A DNA stretch of 64,000 nucleotides from the NCBI RefSeq assembly GCF_963678635.1, contig NC_087065.1, positions 21,951,480-22,015,479 on the forward strand, read 5' to 3'. The stretch's first letter is position 1. Each line of letters opens with the position of its first letter. The stretch is from Symsagittifera roscoffensis (Eukaryota; Xenacoelomorpha; Acoela; Convolutidae). Position numbers and translations under genes: made by a program. Positions 22,101 to 32,680 of the stretch are shown here, in pieces. The notes under the pieces were generated by a model. The model saw nothing but the letters and a program-made list of their open reading frames with translations, did no database searches and was not told the origin of the DNA.

Positions 22101-25100
22101 AGTTCATCGTAGATGCAACAGATTTTGATTTACTGTAATTTCTAAAATAATAGCTAGCCCTGACGTTATATATTTTCTTGGTTTTCTTTAGTTTTTTTTT
22201 CGCTTTAAAGCTTTATTCTGCCGAAATGGTATGGGCTCATGTTTCATCGGCTTAGTTACTTTTATTTGTGTTTCTTCTGAGGCAAAAAAGTGATTGATTT
22301 TTTTTTTGAAAGTTCTCATAGTTTGTGTTGCAAGATTCAAAAATTTTAAATCTTATTTGAATTTTTTTATGAAATGATTTTCTTTTACATTTTGTTTTCC
22401 ACTCGCTCAATGGACGTCTACCCACTTGTTGACAGCTTAGTGGCCGCTTCGTAAATACTCAAAGCTTTTTAATTACTGGTGCTTGTGTTTTTCGGCTGTA
22501 TTTCTGAAATTATCCTTTTCCAAACTATTTTTTTTTCGATTGTTTTTTCTGTCTCAATTTCTAGTCGCTATTTTGGAATGTTATGCGTGCGTTGCATCGC
22601 AAGTGACGCGAAACTCCACTCTGCTTGTTCTCTGTGTTCTAAGTGCAGTTCACTTTCTTTGTCAGAAGGAAGGTGCATTCCACTATCGAACCGCAAAAGT
22701 CAAGGTCGCAAAATGTATTCGACTGCTAGTTTCGAAAGTGGATTTTATTCTCAGATGTCCCAGCAGAAATAAAATTTTACCAATTGATTCACTTTTGTCT
22801 AGTTGGGTTATTTTTATCGAAAAATATCATTCTTAAATTGTTCTTGAACTTCAAAGAGCTCTAAGGTCATCTGTTCTTTAGTTCCTTGCGTTCACTGACT
22901 CTTTTCCAATTCTCTTGGCTTTATTTTGTTGGGTATTTTGTGATTTAATCATTGGGAACTGATTTGTTTCTGTCCATACTACGAGTAATGAAGCTTAAAG
23001 GTTCTCGTTTCAATTTATGTCGAAGCTTTTTTGAAAGCTTAAACAACGCATAATTCACTCGCCTCATCTTTTTCTTTTTAGAGTGCAGTTATAAAGAACA
23101 CCGCACAAGACAACCGGTTTTTAACCGTCAGCAACAGGAAGAAAAACAAAATTTTCAATAGACATGATTTGCAACAAGAGAACACAAAACTAATTCGGAA
23201 GAATTGTATATCTGTTTTGAAACAAATTGATAGCTGCTGGGTTTTAGCTGTTTTTGGAGAAGTGTATTAAGTTGCACTAAAAGTCATGCACCAGTTTTAT
23301 ATTGATGCCTAACCCTAAGTTTGCAATAAAATCCTTTCTAGAAGCTTCCGATGGGTCATAGTACCCGGGATTTTGTTTGAGGGAGAAAAGGGGATTGATT
23401 ATATGAAAAACGTTTTTCGAAGTTACTCTCTGATTTCTTCGCGTCGAACCCGTTAGATGAGCAGTCATTATTGCCATTTTGGTTAGTTACAAGTTTGAGA
23501 TAGCTTGATATGCTGTTCTTCACTCGCTCCAGTGATCCAGATTTCTTCCGAAATTGTTTCCAGATATCTGCTCGCTATTGATTTCTTATAATTTAGTCAC
23601 ACATCTATAGCTCATCATAATCTGCATACCTAGGTATAATTAGATGTTTTCTTGTTTGGTCTGGTTTCTCAGGTTTTTGGTTGCTTGATTGTTAGTTATG
23701 ATCGTTTTCTTACTTTCTTTCGTTCGTTTTTTTGCTGCTTTGCTGCAAGTTTCTGAGTTTTATTTTTAAAGTTCGATTCTGGAGTTTTCGAAATACCCGT
23801 ACTTCCAAATTTCATCTTTGTCGAAATTTAGAAATTTATTTTATTTATATCGTACTTTTGATGCAATTAATTTCTCGATGGTTTTATAAAAATAATAATC
23901 GTTTCATTGGTATCTTTGTAAAGTTCGTATTTCAGTTCCCCGTTAAAATTCAACCTTGTTGGAGATAAAAATAAAAACTAATGCCTTCCCTAGATTTAGG
24001 TAGGTGCATAAAGCATAATATAATTGATATTGTTTACTTTTGCCAGTGTGTGAAGCTGAAAGCTTTAATAGTCGACTTCGCTTCCTCCTTGTCCGACAAC
24101 ATTTTCCCCGAACTGGCACAGCTCACCAGTTTGGAAGAAATTGGGCTACGAAAGGGTATAGTAGGCCTCTAACAATTCTGTCACAGCTCTATTTCATTAG
24201 CTTTTGGTAGTTTAGTTTGCCTCGATCGAAATTGAAAAACTAGCATTTAATTATTTTTTTTCACCAAAGGAAGCGATATATGATCAACACAGTTTTGTTG
24301 CCATTGTAATCCAGATTTACATCGCTGACCGCCTGTTCGACGAATTTCTATTAGCTAATAGGGTGTTACAAATTTGGTTTGGTGTATTTGCGCAAATCTT
24401 TTCATGGGGGTTTTAGTTGTTTCAAGTTCAAAGGTTCTTCTCGGAATATGTGCAATCAACGCTAATGGAAACGCTCAGTCACAGGGTTGGTCAAAAAGTG
24501 TCTTTTTTTGAAAAAAGACGTTTTATACACAGTCTTTTTTCAGAAACAGACCGATATTGAGATGTTCGGTAAAAACATTTTTTTTAGAACAATTTGAATT
24601 CAATTCACATGGTTCAATAAGAATTATCTATTTGTTGAGCATTCTTAAGCAAAACGCAAGTTTCTGAACTGAAACATCGAACTGCATTGAAATAAATTTA
24701 TCAAATTTTTTTAAGCTGGAAAATGTAGAAAAATTGTTGTAGAATTCTGAAAAAAGACACATGAAAAAAATACAGTGAAAAAAAAACAGACGTTTTAAAC
24801 GTCGTTTAAAACATGTTAAACGTATGATGTCTTTTTTCAGCCAACCCTGCTCAGTCATTCCATTTGAATAGTTTCTCAGTAATATGGCGGCTATATTTTG
24901 CACAATCTTTCAGGGCGTTCTCTGTCATCCAATGGATTTAGAGTTTTGACGAGCTGTGGAAATCTGTCGAATGTGCAGAAGCTCAATCTGTCCGAATGTG
25001 ATTTGCTGAGCAATGAAAATGTGCGAGACATTGGTACTGCCTGTCCCCTGTTGACTCACTTTCACATAGCATGGTGCACTTTGGTGAGTCAATGTATTCT

Positions 25101-26400
25101 CTCTTTTAAAATTTTGTGCTAATTTTTTTCCAGCTTCGTACATTTACTCACGCTTGCCACTTAACCGCTAAATACTTATACCAAATCAATAAAAATTTTA
25201 TTGATTTAGGGGTGCTTTTCTATCAAAGCCCGGCACACACATCCTAGTAAATCGTAGATCCCATAATATAAAAGTAGGTGTTTGAACTTAGAGTTGTGAG
25301 ATGAAATGTGTTAATAAGAAGAAAGCTGGACCATATCATCTAGTATTAGCGTCTTACCGAAACTTTTGCCATAGATTGATGACTCTGGTCTAGTGGAGAT
25401 TATCATGAACTGTCACCACATGCTGGACATGGACTTGAGTGGTCTGGACAAACTGGAAGGAACCCACTTCGCTCTAGTCCCATTCAGCATGCCTTACTTA
25501 CAGAGGATGAAACTGGAAATGTGTGGCGCCATAGACGAGAGGGACATGCACTGGATTGTGATCCAAATGAAAGGGCAACTGGAGGTCATCGACTTCTATC
25601 ACCAAGTAAAACTTAATAACTAAAATTGAAATATAAGTGATAAATACTTTGCCTGATAAATTTGAGGTACGTTGTGCCTTTTCGACCAACTATTGGAATC
25701 TTTTCCACCCCATCAAATGAAAATCTGATTTTACATATTCGCAATTTCGATCATTAACAAAGTAATTGAAACGTGGCCTGTAAATATTTTTTGATTTCTT
25801 TTAGTAAATTTTATAGGTTTCGGATACAAGTATAATACATAATTATTACCCATCTAGGTTATTGTGTACGATGCAAACAACGGAGGTCAGCTGATCACCG
25901 GCTTCGAGAGCAGTCGCGAATTACTTAGTATATCGGCTTCAGAGAACGTAACGGTATCCAGCGTCCCATCCTTCAACACGCCAGTAGCAACTGCTCCTTC
26001 CAGTTCCGAGTCAAGACGCTCAGTCGAAACTGCGCACACGGAGGAAGAAAGTACCGAGGTTTCAGAGGAAGTTGTAAGTGGATCTCAACAGACCATGAGT
26101 TCTGTGAACTCCTCAGGAAGAAGTGAGAACTCGTCGGATAACCCACAGGGCGACGAAGACAGCGAGGAATGGGAAACTGAAGAGGACACCGCAGAAGTAG
26201 AAGTGAATAAATTGAATATAAATGAAAACTTGTCGTCTGACAGTTCGGTAGAATTTTCATCTGATTGTGCAGGGAGTAACGTTGACGATGTGAGTATTTG
26301 TGAACATGGAAATGTGTTCACTCCTGGTGTCTCATTTGTTGGTGAAGACGAAGAAGAAGACGGGAGAACGCGACAGTGTTGTAGAAACGTTCGCGTTTGA
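16147..26400 (+). CDS. F-box/leucine-rich-repeat protein (FBXL-type), six exons
   Basis: Proposed exons are 16147-16627, 16702-16913, 24047-24155, 24914-25083, 25375-25605 and 25858-26400. All introns are GT-AG, phases match, and the 1,746-nt total gives 581 residues. Residues 5-44 form an F-box: LPESL, IIKFLP, an EL-R--R-C-RY series and a final LWR. This is the surface by which such proteins bind Skp1 in SCF ubiquitin ligases. Residues ~100-400 are leucine-rich repeats of the cysteine-containing type, for example VDFSYNNLLGNDGF across the first junction and CPLLTHFHIAWCTL in exon 4. Repeats of this type normally select the substrate. Residues ~410-581 are a Ser/Glu/Asp-rich, probably disordered tail (DEDSEEWETEED, EDEEEDG). 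The start is supported by the TATA box and by the F-box lying at the extreme N-terminus. The substrate is unknown, and no exact FBXL orthologue is claimed. No AATAAA occurs in the ~120 nt after the stop. Confidence 0.9.
17486..17560 (+). repeat. tRNA-like SINE head with intact-looking pol III boxes
   Basis: TGGCTGAGTGG at 17491-17501 matches the A-box consensus fully, and GATCGAATCC at 17535-17544 matches the B-box. Spacing is tRNA-like, but no complete cloverleaf with acceptor stem is evident, so I call a tRNA-derived SINE rather than a functional tRNA gene. The sequence downstream continues into the GCTTTGCCTCTGTG hairpin motif at 17621-17661. Confidence 0.65.
17621..17661 (+). repeat. Hairpin motif H2 (GCGAAA-GCAGCTTTGCCTCTGTG), copy 1
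   Basis: A short conserved block reads GTGTTTGCGAAAAGCAGCTT then TGCCTCTGTG. Related copies lie at 20656-20690, 32477-32505, 36468-36496 (+) and 62765-62804 (minus). Each can form a GAAGC/GCTTC-type stem. It looks like the terminal region of a mobile-element family. Confidence 0.5.
17740..18000 (+). repeat. Dispersed intronic element, copy 1
   Basis: The pattern is AAATTTGTTCAGGCTCAATT, TTTTTCGCGGT-TGACTT, then GGAAGGCA, TAGTTTCGA-AATGG, CCCAGCGAA and TCAAATTGGGTTATTTTT. The second half recurs at 19655-19805 and 22665-22815. The first half recurs in each 358-bp repeat unit and at 21785-21855. Confidence 0.65.
18566..19639 (+). repeat. Three-copy tandem repeat, 358-bp unit
   Basis: Units start at TGTATAAAAATT: 18566-18923, 18924-19281 and 19282-19639. 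Each contains CGTATA-GTATATCAAAAGA, GGCGGTTTGAGGGAAATAC, CCGAAAGTCGAGAGCGTGC, AGTGCAATGAGATTTC, CGCAGTGAGTA and TTTTTCGCGGTTTGACTTGT. The period is constant and the units are highly similar. It lies wholly inside intron 2 of the F-box gene. Confidence 0.93.
20508..20690 (+). repeat. Decayed tRNA-like SINE head plus hairpin motif H2
   Basis: TAAGCGTTCGTGGCCGTGAG is a diverged relative of the head at 17486, and its B-box side reads TTTTGAATCCC near 20564. As in the first copy, the H2 motif (ACGAAGCACAGCTTTGCCTC) follows at 20656-20690. The same order in two places supports one SINE family. Confidence 0.55.
21920..22075 (+). repeat. tRNA-like SINE, second family
   Basis: GAGCTTAGAGGTAACGCGG is followed by GGGATACGAGTCCCAGGC, a good B-box analogue, and then a run of T. 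About 60 bp further on is GTCGGCTTATTTGCCGAAT, related to the GTCGGCTTAGTTGCC body of the SINEs at 27745 and 29370. Both parts together make a SINE likely. Confidence 0.6.
22665..22820 (+). repeat. Dispersed intronic element, copy 3
   Basis: It shares GGAAGGTGCA, CACTATCGAACCGC, TAGTTTCGAAAGTGG, CCCAGC-GAAATAAAA and TTGGGTTATTTTTATCGA with the blocks at 17840 and 19655. Open frames of about 100 codons over it are accidental. Confidence 0.6.
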
Positions 26401-26694
26401 AATTTCACAAAAGAACTTGAAGGTGGAGTCTAAAAGACAAGACTTGATAAGTTATTGTTTATTCATCATTTAATTTTGCTATAATTCATAACAAAGAATA
26501 CAGTATTACGTATTTCACAGTTGGAACATGAAGAAAGTGTAGGTACTCAATGTTCCGACTGTCCTGTTATGTGCCAAAATGTTTGTGCTCGTCTTGGTTT
26601 TTCTTAACCAGCAATCTAACCCGAATATGGGAAATATCACTTAGTGCCAGACATGACATATAGTGGAAGATTCGCAAGAAGTATTCGAAGTTTT
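26401..26694. other. 3' flank of the F-box gene
   Basis: It presumably includes the 3' untranslated region. There is no AATAAA signal, no open frame of note and no repeat match until the family A copy at 26695. Confidence 0.35.
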
Positions 26695-26830
26695 TGTTCC
26701 GACTTTCGTAACGAAAGTAACGGAATATTTGTGCTCGGGTGGTTTTTTTTCTTCAGAAATGACTTTTTAACTAGCAAATTTTGACGGAATTTTTTTTATC
26801 ACTCAAAAGGTATTGCTGTCCTGATCTTTA
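26695..26830 (+). repeat. Dispersed repeat family A, copy 2 (partial)
   Basis: CGAAAGTAACGGAATATTTG recurs here exactly as at 2583, followed by a CTCGGGTGG block, a GACTTT-TAACTA block and TTTTGACGGAATTTTTTT. The match fades after about 130 bp. Confidence 0.6.
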
Positions 26831-27464
26831 ATTTGAGGCGATATTTTATTTTCATGGAAATATTCCGTATCAAATAAAATGTTCGGCCAATTATGTCTGC
26901 TCGACTTTTGTCGTTTCAGTTTCAACATCTTGGAATAGTTTTTTTTTCGCTGCGCTTTTTTAATGATGCTTTTTTGTTGACTCATTCCTCTAAAATGTAA
27001 CTTTACTTACATTGACTTGGTATTTCTTTGCTTAAAAAAGTTTACTCGGTCCAAATTTCTTTCGGACTAGTGTTCATCAATTTAGTGAACAAAGTTGCGT
27101 CCATTCAGGGGAATCATAATTTTTACGCTGCCTTTTGTTTTTTAAGATCGTCGTGTTTACCACTCGGTTTTGTTGATTTTTCTTGTGTGATAGATTCCGG
27201 CCTAATTTACATCGGCTGATTATTCTCGTTTTGTGTCGTTTGATGCGCATCGTTCCATGAAACAATTTGAACAATTTTCAAGTTTCATCCCTTGAAAATT
27301 TATCTTAAACTTACCAAATGATTCACTTTATGAAAAATTAACTCGACAAATTTCAAAATTTCACCGTTTGAAAAACTTCCTTAAATTAACCTGAAATCTT
27401 CCGAAACCAATACTTTTTGAAGTAGCTTCAAAACGAAATTTTCATCATTTGAAACGCTTGCTGA

Positions 27465-27560
27465 TTCATTGTTTGAAACGCAGGCTGATTTAAATTCAAA
27501 TAAGGCGCAAGTCTGAAAAATTGAGACTGTAAATCTGCAGGTCGTGATATTAAAATCCTG
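27465..27560 (+). repeat. tRNA-like module 1 of unit B1
   Basis: AAATAAGGCGCAAGTCTGAA followed by CTGCAGGTCGTGATATTAAA is the decayed counterpart of the module at 29085-29190. Confidence 0.45.
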
Positions 27561-27744
27561 TTTTATCAAAAGTTTCATTGTTTTAGCATTGCCAATGAAG
27601 TATAATCTGTTGTATTTGTTTATTAATGGCTACTGTTTAATGATAGCCAAGTGACTGATGCGAGGACACTAGTTTCTTAATCTTTCATTGGACTCATCTT
27701 TATTGGTGACTTGTTTCATAATTAAATCATACTTCCTTATCCCA

Positions 27745-27880
27745 CTTAGCCTGAAGGTAACGAACATGCCTGGGACGCAAATGTCCTGGGTTCGAATCAG
27801 ACCAGGAAAATGTTTTCCGGGAATTTTTGCGTTTCAAATAAAACTGTCGCCGATTATTTGTCGGCTTAGTTGCCACATCT
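27745..27880 (+). repeat. tRNA-like module 2 and SINE body in unit B1
   Basis: TTAGCCTGAAGGTAACGAAC (A-box side) is followed by CTGGGTTCGAATCAGACC, which contains a near-perfect B-box (GGTTCGAATC). It continues into the body block GCCGATTATTTGTCGGCTTA. Related copies lie at 29370 (+), 52390 (minus) and 63575 (minus). Confidence 0.7.
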
Positions 27881-29084
27881 AGGAATTGATTGTTTTGTTG
27901 CGCGCGTTTTTGTTTCATATTGCTTTTATTGTTCGATTCAGTCCTGTAATTTGTAACTCTACTTACCTTGACTTCGTATTTTCTTTTTTCGGTTAAAAAT
28001 TTATTAGGCACAAATGTTTGTAGCCTAATGTTTATCAACTTGACCGATTGTGCTTCGTTTCAGGGGAAACACAGTTTTTACTCTCTCCTCCGCACTTTTT
28101 AAGTCGATTGTATTTTTGTAAGTTTACCACTCGGATTGCTGAGTTTTTTTTTCTTTTTTTTTGGTTTGATAGGTTTCGGCTTATTTTCATGAAGTTTAAC
28201 TGGGCTTAAGTTAGCTTCAATTGGCTTAATTTCATGAAACTGTTGGTAGATAATGGCGATCAATTCAGGCTATCTCATTTTGGTCATCTTTATCCAAAGT
28301 GGTTTAAATTGAACTAGCTCAAGTTTCACCCTAAATCAAATTTGAAATAATTTTTTGCCCTATAAACGGAACAGATTTTCTAAAATCCGGTGAACATCCA
28401 AAAAGTTACCCTGATAATTTTTCCTTCTTTTCTCTGACAAATGTTGACTTTTGTTCTCAAATAATCAATAAGATTGAATTTCAATTTTCCTTAAATAGCA
28501 GGCCGAAACAAATATGAAATGTCGAAAGAAAAAAAGCAACGTTTTGGGAGAACTGTTAGATTTTATTGGCTTATATCGGCAAAAACTTCACGAAAATAAT
28601 CAGTTTTCATGACCCATTTCACTATGTTAATGGAGAAATAAAGGAGTTTAATCGATTATTCTCAATCTTAATAACTCTATCACAATTGATTATAACATAT
28701 TTTGTTGTTATTATAGCATGAAACCTAATCAACCAAATCATCCTAAGAAGTTTTGTTAAGTTGGTCCGTCTAATGTTAACAAGCTTTTAGAGGTTAAAAA
28801 AGAAAGCATTTTCAACTCGAGCTTGAAACACTACTATTCATCTAATTGTCTAAAAGTTTGAATCATAGTTTCTAGACGGACAACTCTCCAGTCAAAAATA
28901 TTACTAAATTTATCTTAAACTTGACAGCTGATTCACTTTATTAAACACCATCGAAGAGTTGTGTATTATAACGAGCTTTTTTTCAAAGCTAAGTCGGAAA
29001 TCAAAATGCTCATTTGTTGGCTCTTTTGGTGGCACTTGTTTTTAGTTTTCCGTTTTTCTGATGTATTGTCCTTGGTTCGATTGC

Positions 29085-29190
29085 TTGCTGATTCATTGGT
29101 TGAAAGGCTGGCTGATTTAAAATCGAATAAGGCGCAAGTCTGAGAACTTGAGATTTTTAATCTGCAGGTCGTCGATTCAATTCCTGTTTT
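29085..29190 (+). repeat. tRNA-like module 1 of unit B2 (Ser/Leu-like)
   Basis: ATAAGGCGCAAGTCTGAGAA, then TAATCTGCAGGTCGTCGATT and CAATTCCTG, resembles a long-variable-arm tRNA in its D-arm, anticodon and T-arm order. The acceptor stem does not pair convincingly. It sits about 250 bp before the second module. Confidence 0.45.
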
Positions 29191-29369
29191 TATCAAAAAC
29201 TTCTGTGTTTTAGCATTATCAGTTAAATAGAATGTGTTGTATTTGCTTATTGATGGCTGATATCCGCTGATTGACAATTGATTGATGCGAGAACACCAGT
29301 TTCTTAGTCTTTCATTGGACTCATCTCTCGTGGTGACTTGTTTCATATTTAATTCAAAGTCCTGAGATT

Positions 29370-29510
29370 TTGTGGCCTACTTAGCCTGGAGGAAAGTTAT
29401 ATGCCTGGCAAATGTCCTTGGTTCAATTCGGACCAGGAACACATTTTCCGGGAGTATTTGCGTTTCAAATAAAATTCTCGGCCGATTATTTGTCGGCTTA
29501 GTTGCCTCAT
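29370..29510 (+). repeat. tRNA-like module 2 and SINE body in unit B2
   Basis: CTTAGCCTGGAGGAAAGTTA is followed by CTTGGTTCAATTCGGACCAG and then GCCGATTATTTGTCGGCTTA. It is the counterpart of 27745-27880, with a more decayed B-box. Confidence 0.65.
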
Positions 29511-30649
29511 TTTGGAATTATTTGTTTCGTTACGTGCGTTTTTGTTCCAACTGGCTTTTATTCTTTGATGCATTCCTGTAATTTGTAATTCTACTTGGCT
29601 TGACTTCGTATTTTCTTCTTTTTTTTCGGTTAAAAATTTTTTCGGCCCAATTTTTTTCAGCCTACTGTTTATCAACTTGACCGCTTGTGCTTCGTTTCAG
29701 GGGAAACACAGTTTTTATTCTCTCATCCGCACTTTTTAAGTTGATTGTGTTTTTGGATTTTTACCACTCGGACTGTTGATTTTTTCCTAATTGTTTTGGC
29801 TTGATACGTTTTGGCTTAATTTCATGAAGCTTAACTTGGCCTTGGCTTGATTTAGCTTAATATGGCTTAACTTCATGAAGCTGTAGGTAGATAATGGCGA
29901 GCGATCAAGGCTATTTCATTTTGGTCACCTTTTTCCAAAGTGCTTTAACTTAAACTAGCTCAAATTTCACCCTAAATCAAATTTGAAATAATTTTTGCCC
30001 TATAAACGGAACAGATTTTCTAAAATCCGGTGAACAGCCAAAAAGTTACCCTGATAATTTTTCCTTCTTTTCTCTGACAAATGTTGACTTTTGTTCTCAA
30101 ATAATCAATAAGATTGAATTTCAGTTTTCCTTAAATAGCAGGCCGAAACAAATATGAAATGTCGAAAGAAGAAAAGCAACGTTTTGTGAGAACTGTTAGA
30201 TTTTATTGGCTTATATCGGCAAAAAACTTCACGAAAATAATCAGTTTTCATGACCCATTTCACTATGTTAATGGAGAAATAAAGGAGTTTAATCGATTAT
30301 TCTCAATCTTAATAACTCTATCACAATTGATTATAACATATTTTGTTGTTATAGATAGCATGAAACCAAATCATCCTAAGAAGTTTTGTTAAGTTGGTCA
30401 GTCAAATGTTAACAAGCTTTTAGAGGTTAAAAAAGAAAGCATTTTCAACTCGAGCTTGAAACACTACTATTCATCTAATTGTCTAAAAGTTTGAAATCGA
30501 GTTTCTAGACGGACGATTTCGCAGTAAATTTTAACAAATTTAATTTTTATGGACGATTTTTTCTGAATGAGACTGTCTCGTCCTAAGTGCTGGCTCAATT
30601 CGAATATCTCAATTTTCGACTTTTGTAATTTTTCAGTTACTGTCAAAAC

Positions 30650-31330
30650 CTACGATTGTACAGCCCTAGATTGCTGAAAACATCCATTAATGGCTTTTTG
30701 GCTAGTTTTGATTTTGACTCTAATTACGCAATGACGTTTCATAAGATTTGTTAATGCGATATTTAGATTTAAAATGATGTTTTGTTAACGTTTGTTTTTT
30801 TAAACCAAGAGCTCTTTAATTTTTCAAAAAGTAAGCTTTCCAAGAAAAAATGTCATTTGTTGACTTATTCATATTCTGTGCTTTTTGGCTATTTTTGAAT
30901 TTAATTTTAAGCACGCAATAGACGTTTCATAATATTTGATGAAATTTTTCTAGTTAATTTTTTTTGTCAATAAGCACCATTTTTCAAAAACTTTATTCTT
31001 TGTAATGTTATCAAACTACGGTAATTAGTCTGATGTAAAGCTAAAATCTGATGTTAAAACTGATGCTGAAGGTAAAACGATGTTTTGTTAACGCCCATAG
31101 TCTTCTAAGCCAAAAACACTTTACTGCTGGAAACATCCATTAATGGCTTCTTGGCTAGTTTTAATTTGATTCAATACACGCAATTGACATTTCATAAGAT
31201 TTGTTAATCTGATGCTTAAAGTTAAAACGATGATTTGTTAACGTTTGTTTTTTTAAACCAAGAGCTCTTTAATTTTTCAGAAAGTAAGCTTTTCAAGAAA
31301 AAATTACAATTGCTGACTTATTATCATTGT
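30650..31330 (+). repeat. Dispersed/tandem repeat C, copies 1-2
   Basis: The unit of about 450 bp is marked by CATCCATTAATGG at 30681 and 31134 and by AACCAAGAGCTCTTTAATTT. Further copies start near 33508, 34368 and 34821. The stretch 30790-31265 is nearly identical to 34485-34960. Confidence 0.8.
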
Positions 31331-32680
31331 AACCAACTGAAGCTTCATAAAGCTGTTGGTGATGAATGGCAAACTATTTAGGCTATCTCAATTTGATCAC
31401 ATTTATCCGAATTGTATTTAAGTGTGCTTAAATATCACCTTCAATCAATTTTGTAATGTCGCCCTATAAACGGAATGGATTTAAGTGACCGAATTTTACT
31501 CAGTTTGTTGAATTTTTTCAATTTCTGCCCCTTTATAGGCTTCGGCTTCATTACACAAGCCTAGCGTTGCGTAATATTACAAATACTTTTTTCCGATCTA
31601 AGTAGCAAAGAAAAGGCTCATTGGTGGCACTTTTGGTATATTTCATCTAATCATATCTAAGCCTTTTTAACCATAAGCAATTTAATAGCAAATGCTGCCT
31701 CTTTACTTTTGGTTATAAGGTCCTGTTGAAACAACGTAATATGAAACTGTATGGTATTTGATGTTTTTTTATGCAACGCTCTGGAAAATTATTGCACTTT
31801 TCGCAGAAATTTCTTTTTTGTTTTACCCCACGTTCTACGGCCTTCGGAAGTGGATTTTTGACCTATTTGTTTTTGATATTTTTCTTTTTCTCAAAAACTA
31901 AATGTGCAAATCTGAGATGAATGTTTCAATAAAATGAACAAATCGCGAGGATTTCCTTTTTTATGCGGCTTACATCATTGCTTAATTTTGACCTTTTTGT
32001 TTTGTTTTAAAACTTTGTGACTTTTCTCAAAAACTACCCTGCCAAATTAAGCTTCGAGATTAGGGGTTGAACCGAAAAAAAACAATTATGCGAATCTTCC
32101 CTGTGTAAGCGGCTATGCCCTGTGTTTTTGAAACTTTGCCCGTTTTTTGGAACGTTATTTTTTCCAAAAACTAACCTGTTGATTTTGAGCCTGTTATTTC
32201 AATCAAGCTAACATGGCGCTTTGAATTTCCCTATTTAATATGTTCACCCTATTTGTTTTAGAGATCATTTTTGAAACTTTGACTGCTTTTGTTTTCTAGA
32301 GATTATTAACGACTTTTGTAAGAAGTAAAATAACTAGTGGTCGTTGACCAGATAGGAGAACGTGTTACTCCACATCTGAGCAAAAAGCTTTCCCAATGTG
32401 TATTTCTAATCTTTTCCTTCTCCTGATTGCATTTTGTTTTGCCTGTTCAGATATCTTTTTAGCATTTTCCTCGCCTGTGTTCGCAAATCGCAGCTTCGCC
32501 TCTGTCTTTAAATCGGCGTAGTATTCTTTTGTTGCGTCGTTTGATCCGCGGAAAAAGTTTTTGTGTGCCTGAATGTGTTATGAATTTACTTTTGAATTTA
32601 AAAAAACTTCGAATGGAACAGTTTCTGCCAAGTTGTTTTCGCTTTGTCGCCGTCTGGTTATTTTCGGTAGTTTTTTTCTT
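31331..32680. other. Unassigned repeat-region sequence
   Basis: No gene was seen. It includes one H2 hairpin motif at 32477-32505 and a TAACCAACTGAAGC-type block shared with 33700 and 35020. Otherwise I recognise nothing. Confidence 0.3.

Larger units (their letters stand above)
16914..24046 (+). other. 7.1-kb repeat-filled intron 2 of the F-box gene
   Basis: The donor is AAA|GTAAGT at 16913/16914 and the acceptor TTTTGCCAG at 24046. The other introns of this gene are 74, 758, 291 and 252 bp, so this one is exceptionally long. It holds tRNA-like heads near 17486, 20508 and 21920, a three-copy 358-bp tandem repeat (18566-19639), and three related blocks near 17840-17990, 19655-19800 and 22665-22820. 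No open frame in it looks like a missed exon. Confidence 0.8.
27290..28907 (+). repeat. 1.6-kb tandem repeat unit B1
   Basis: It is duplicated immediately downstream as B2 (28908-30537). Shared landmarks include AAATTTATCTTAAACTT at both starts, two tRNA-like modules, GCCGATTATTTGTCGGCTTA, TTTCAGGGGAAACACAGTTT and the block from AAATCAAATTTGAAATAATT to CAGGCCGAAACAAATATGAA. Identity is moderate over the first kilobase and very high over the last ~550 bp. Confidence 0.85.
28908..30537 (+). repeat. 1.6-kb tandem repeat unit B2
   Basis: Second unit of the B pair. The open frame at 30159-30392 (+) lies in the high-identity part. Its equivalent in B1 is disrupted, so I do not regard it as a gene. 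A third, more diverged partial copy is at 32680-33360. Confidence 0.85.
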
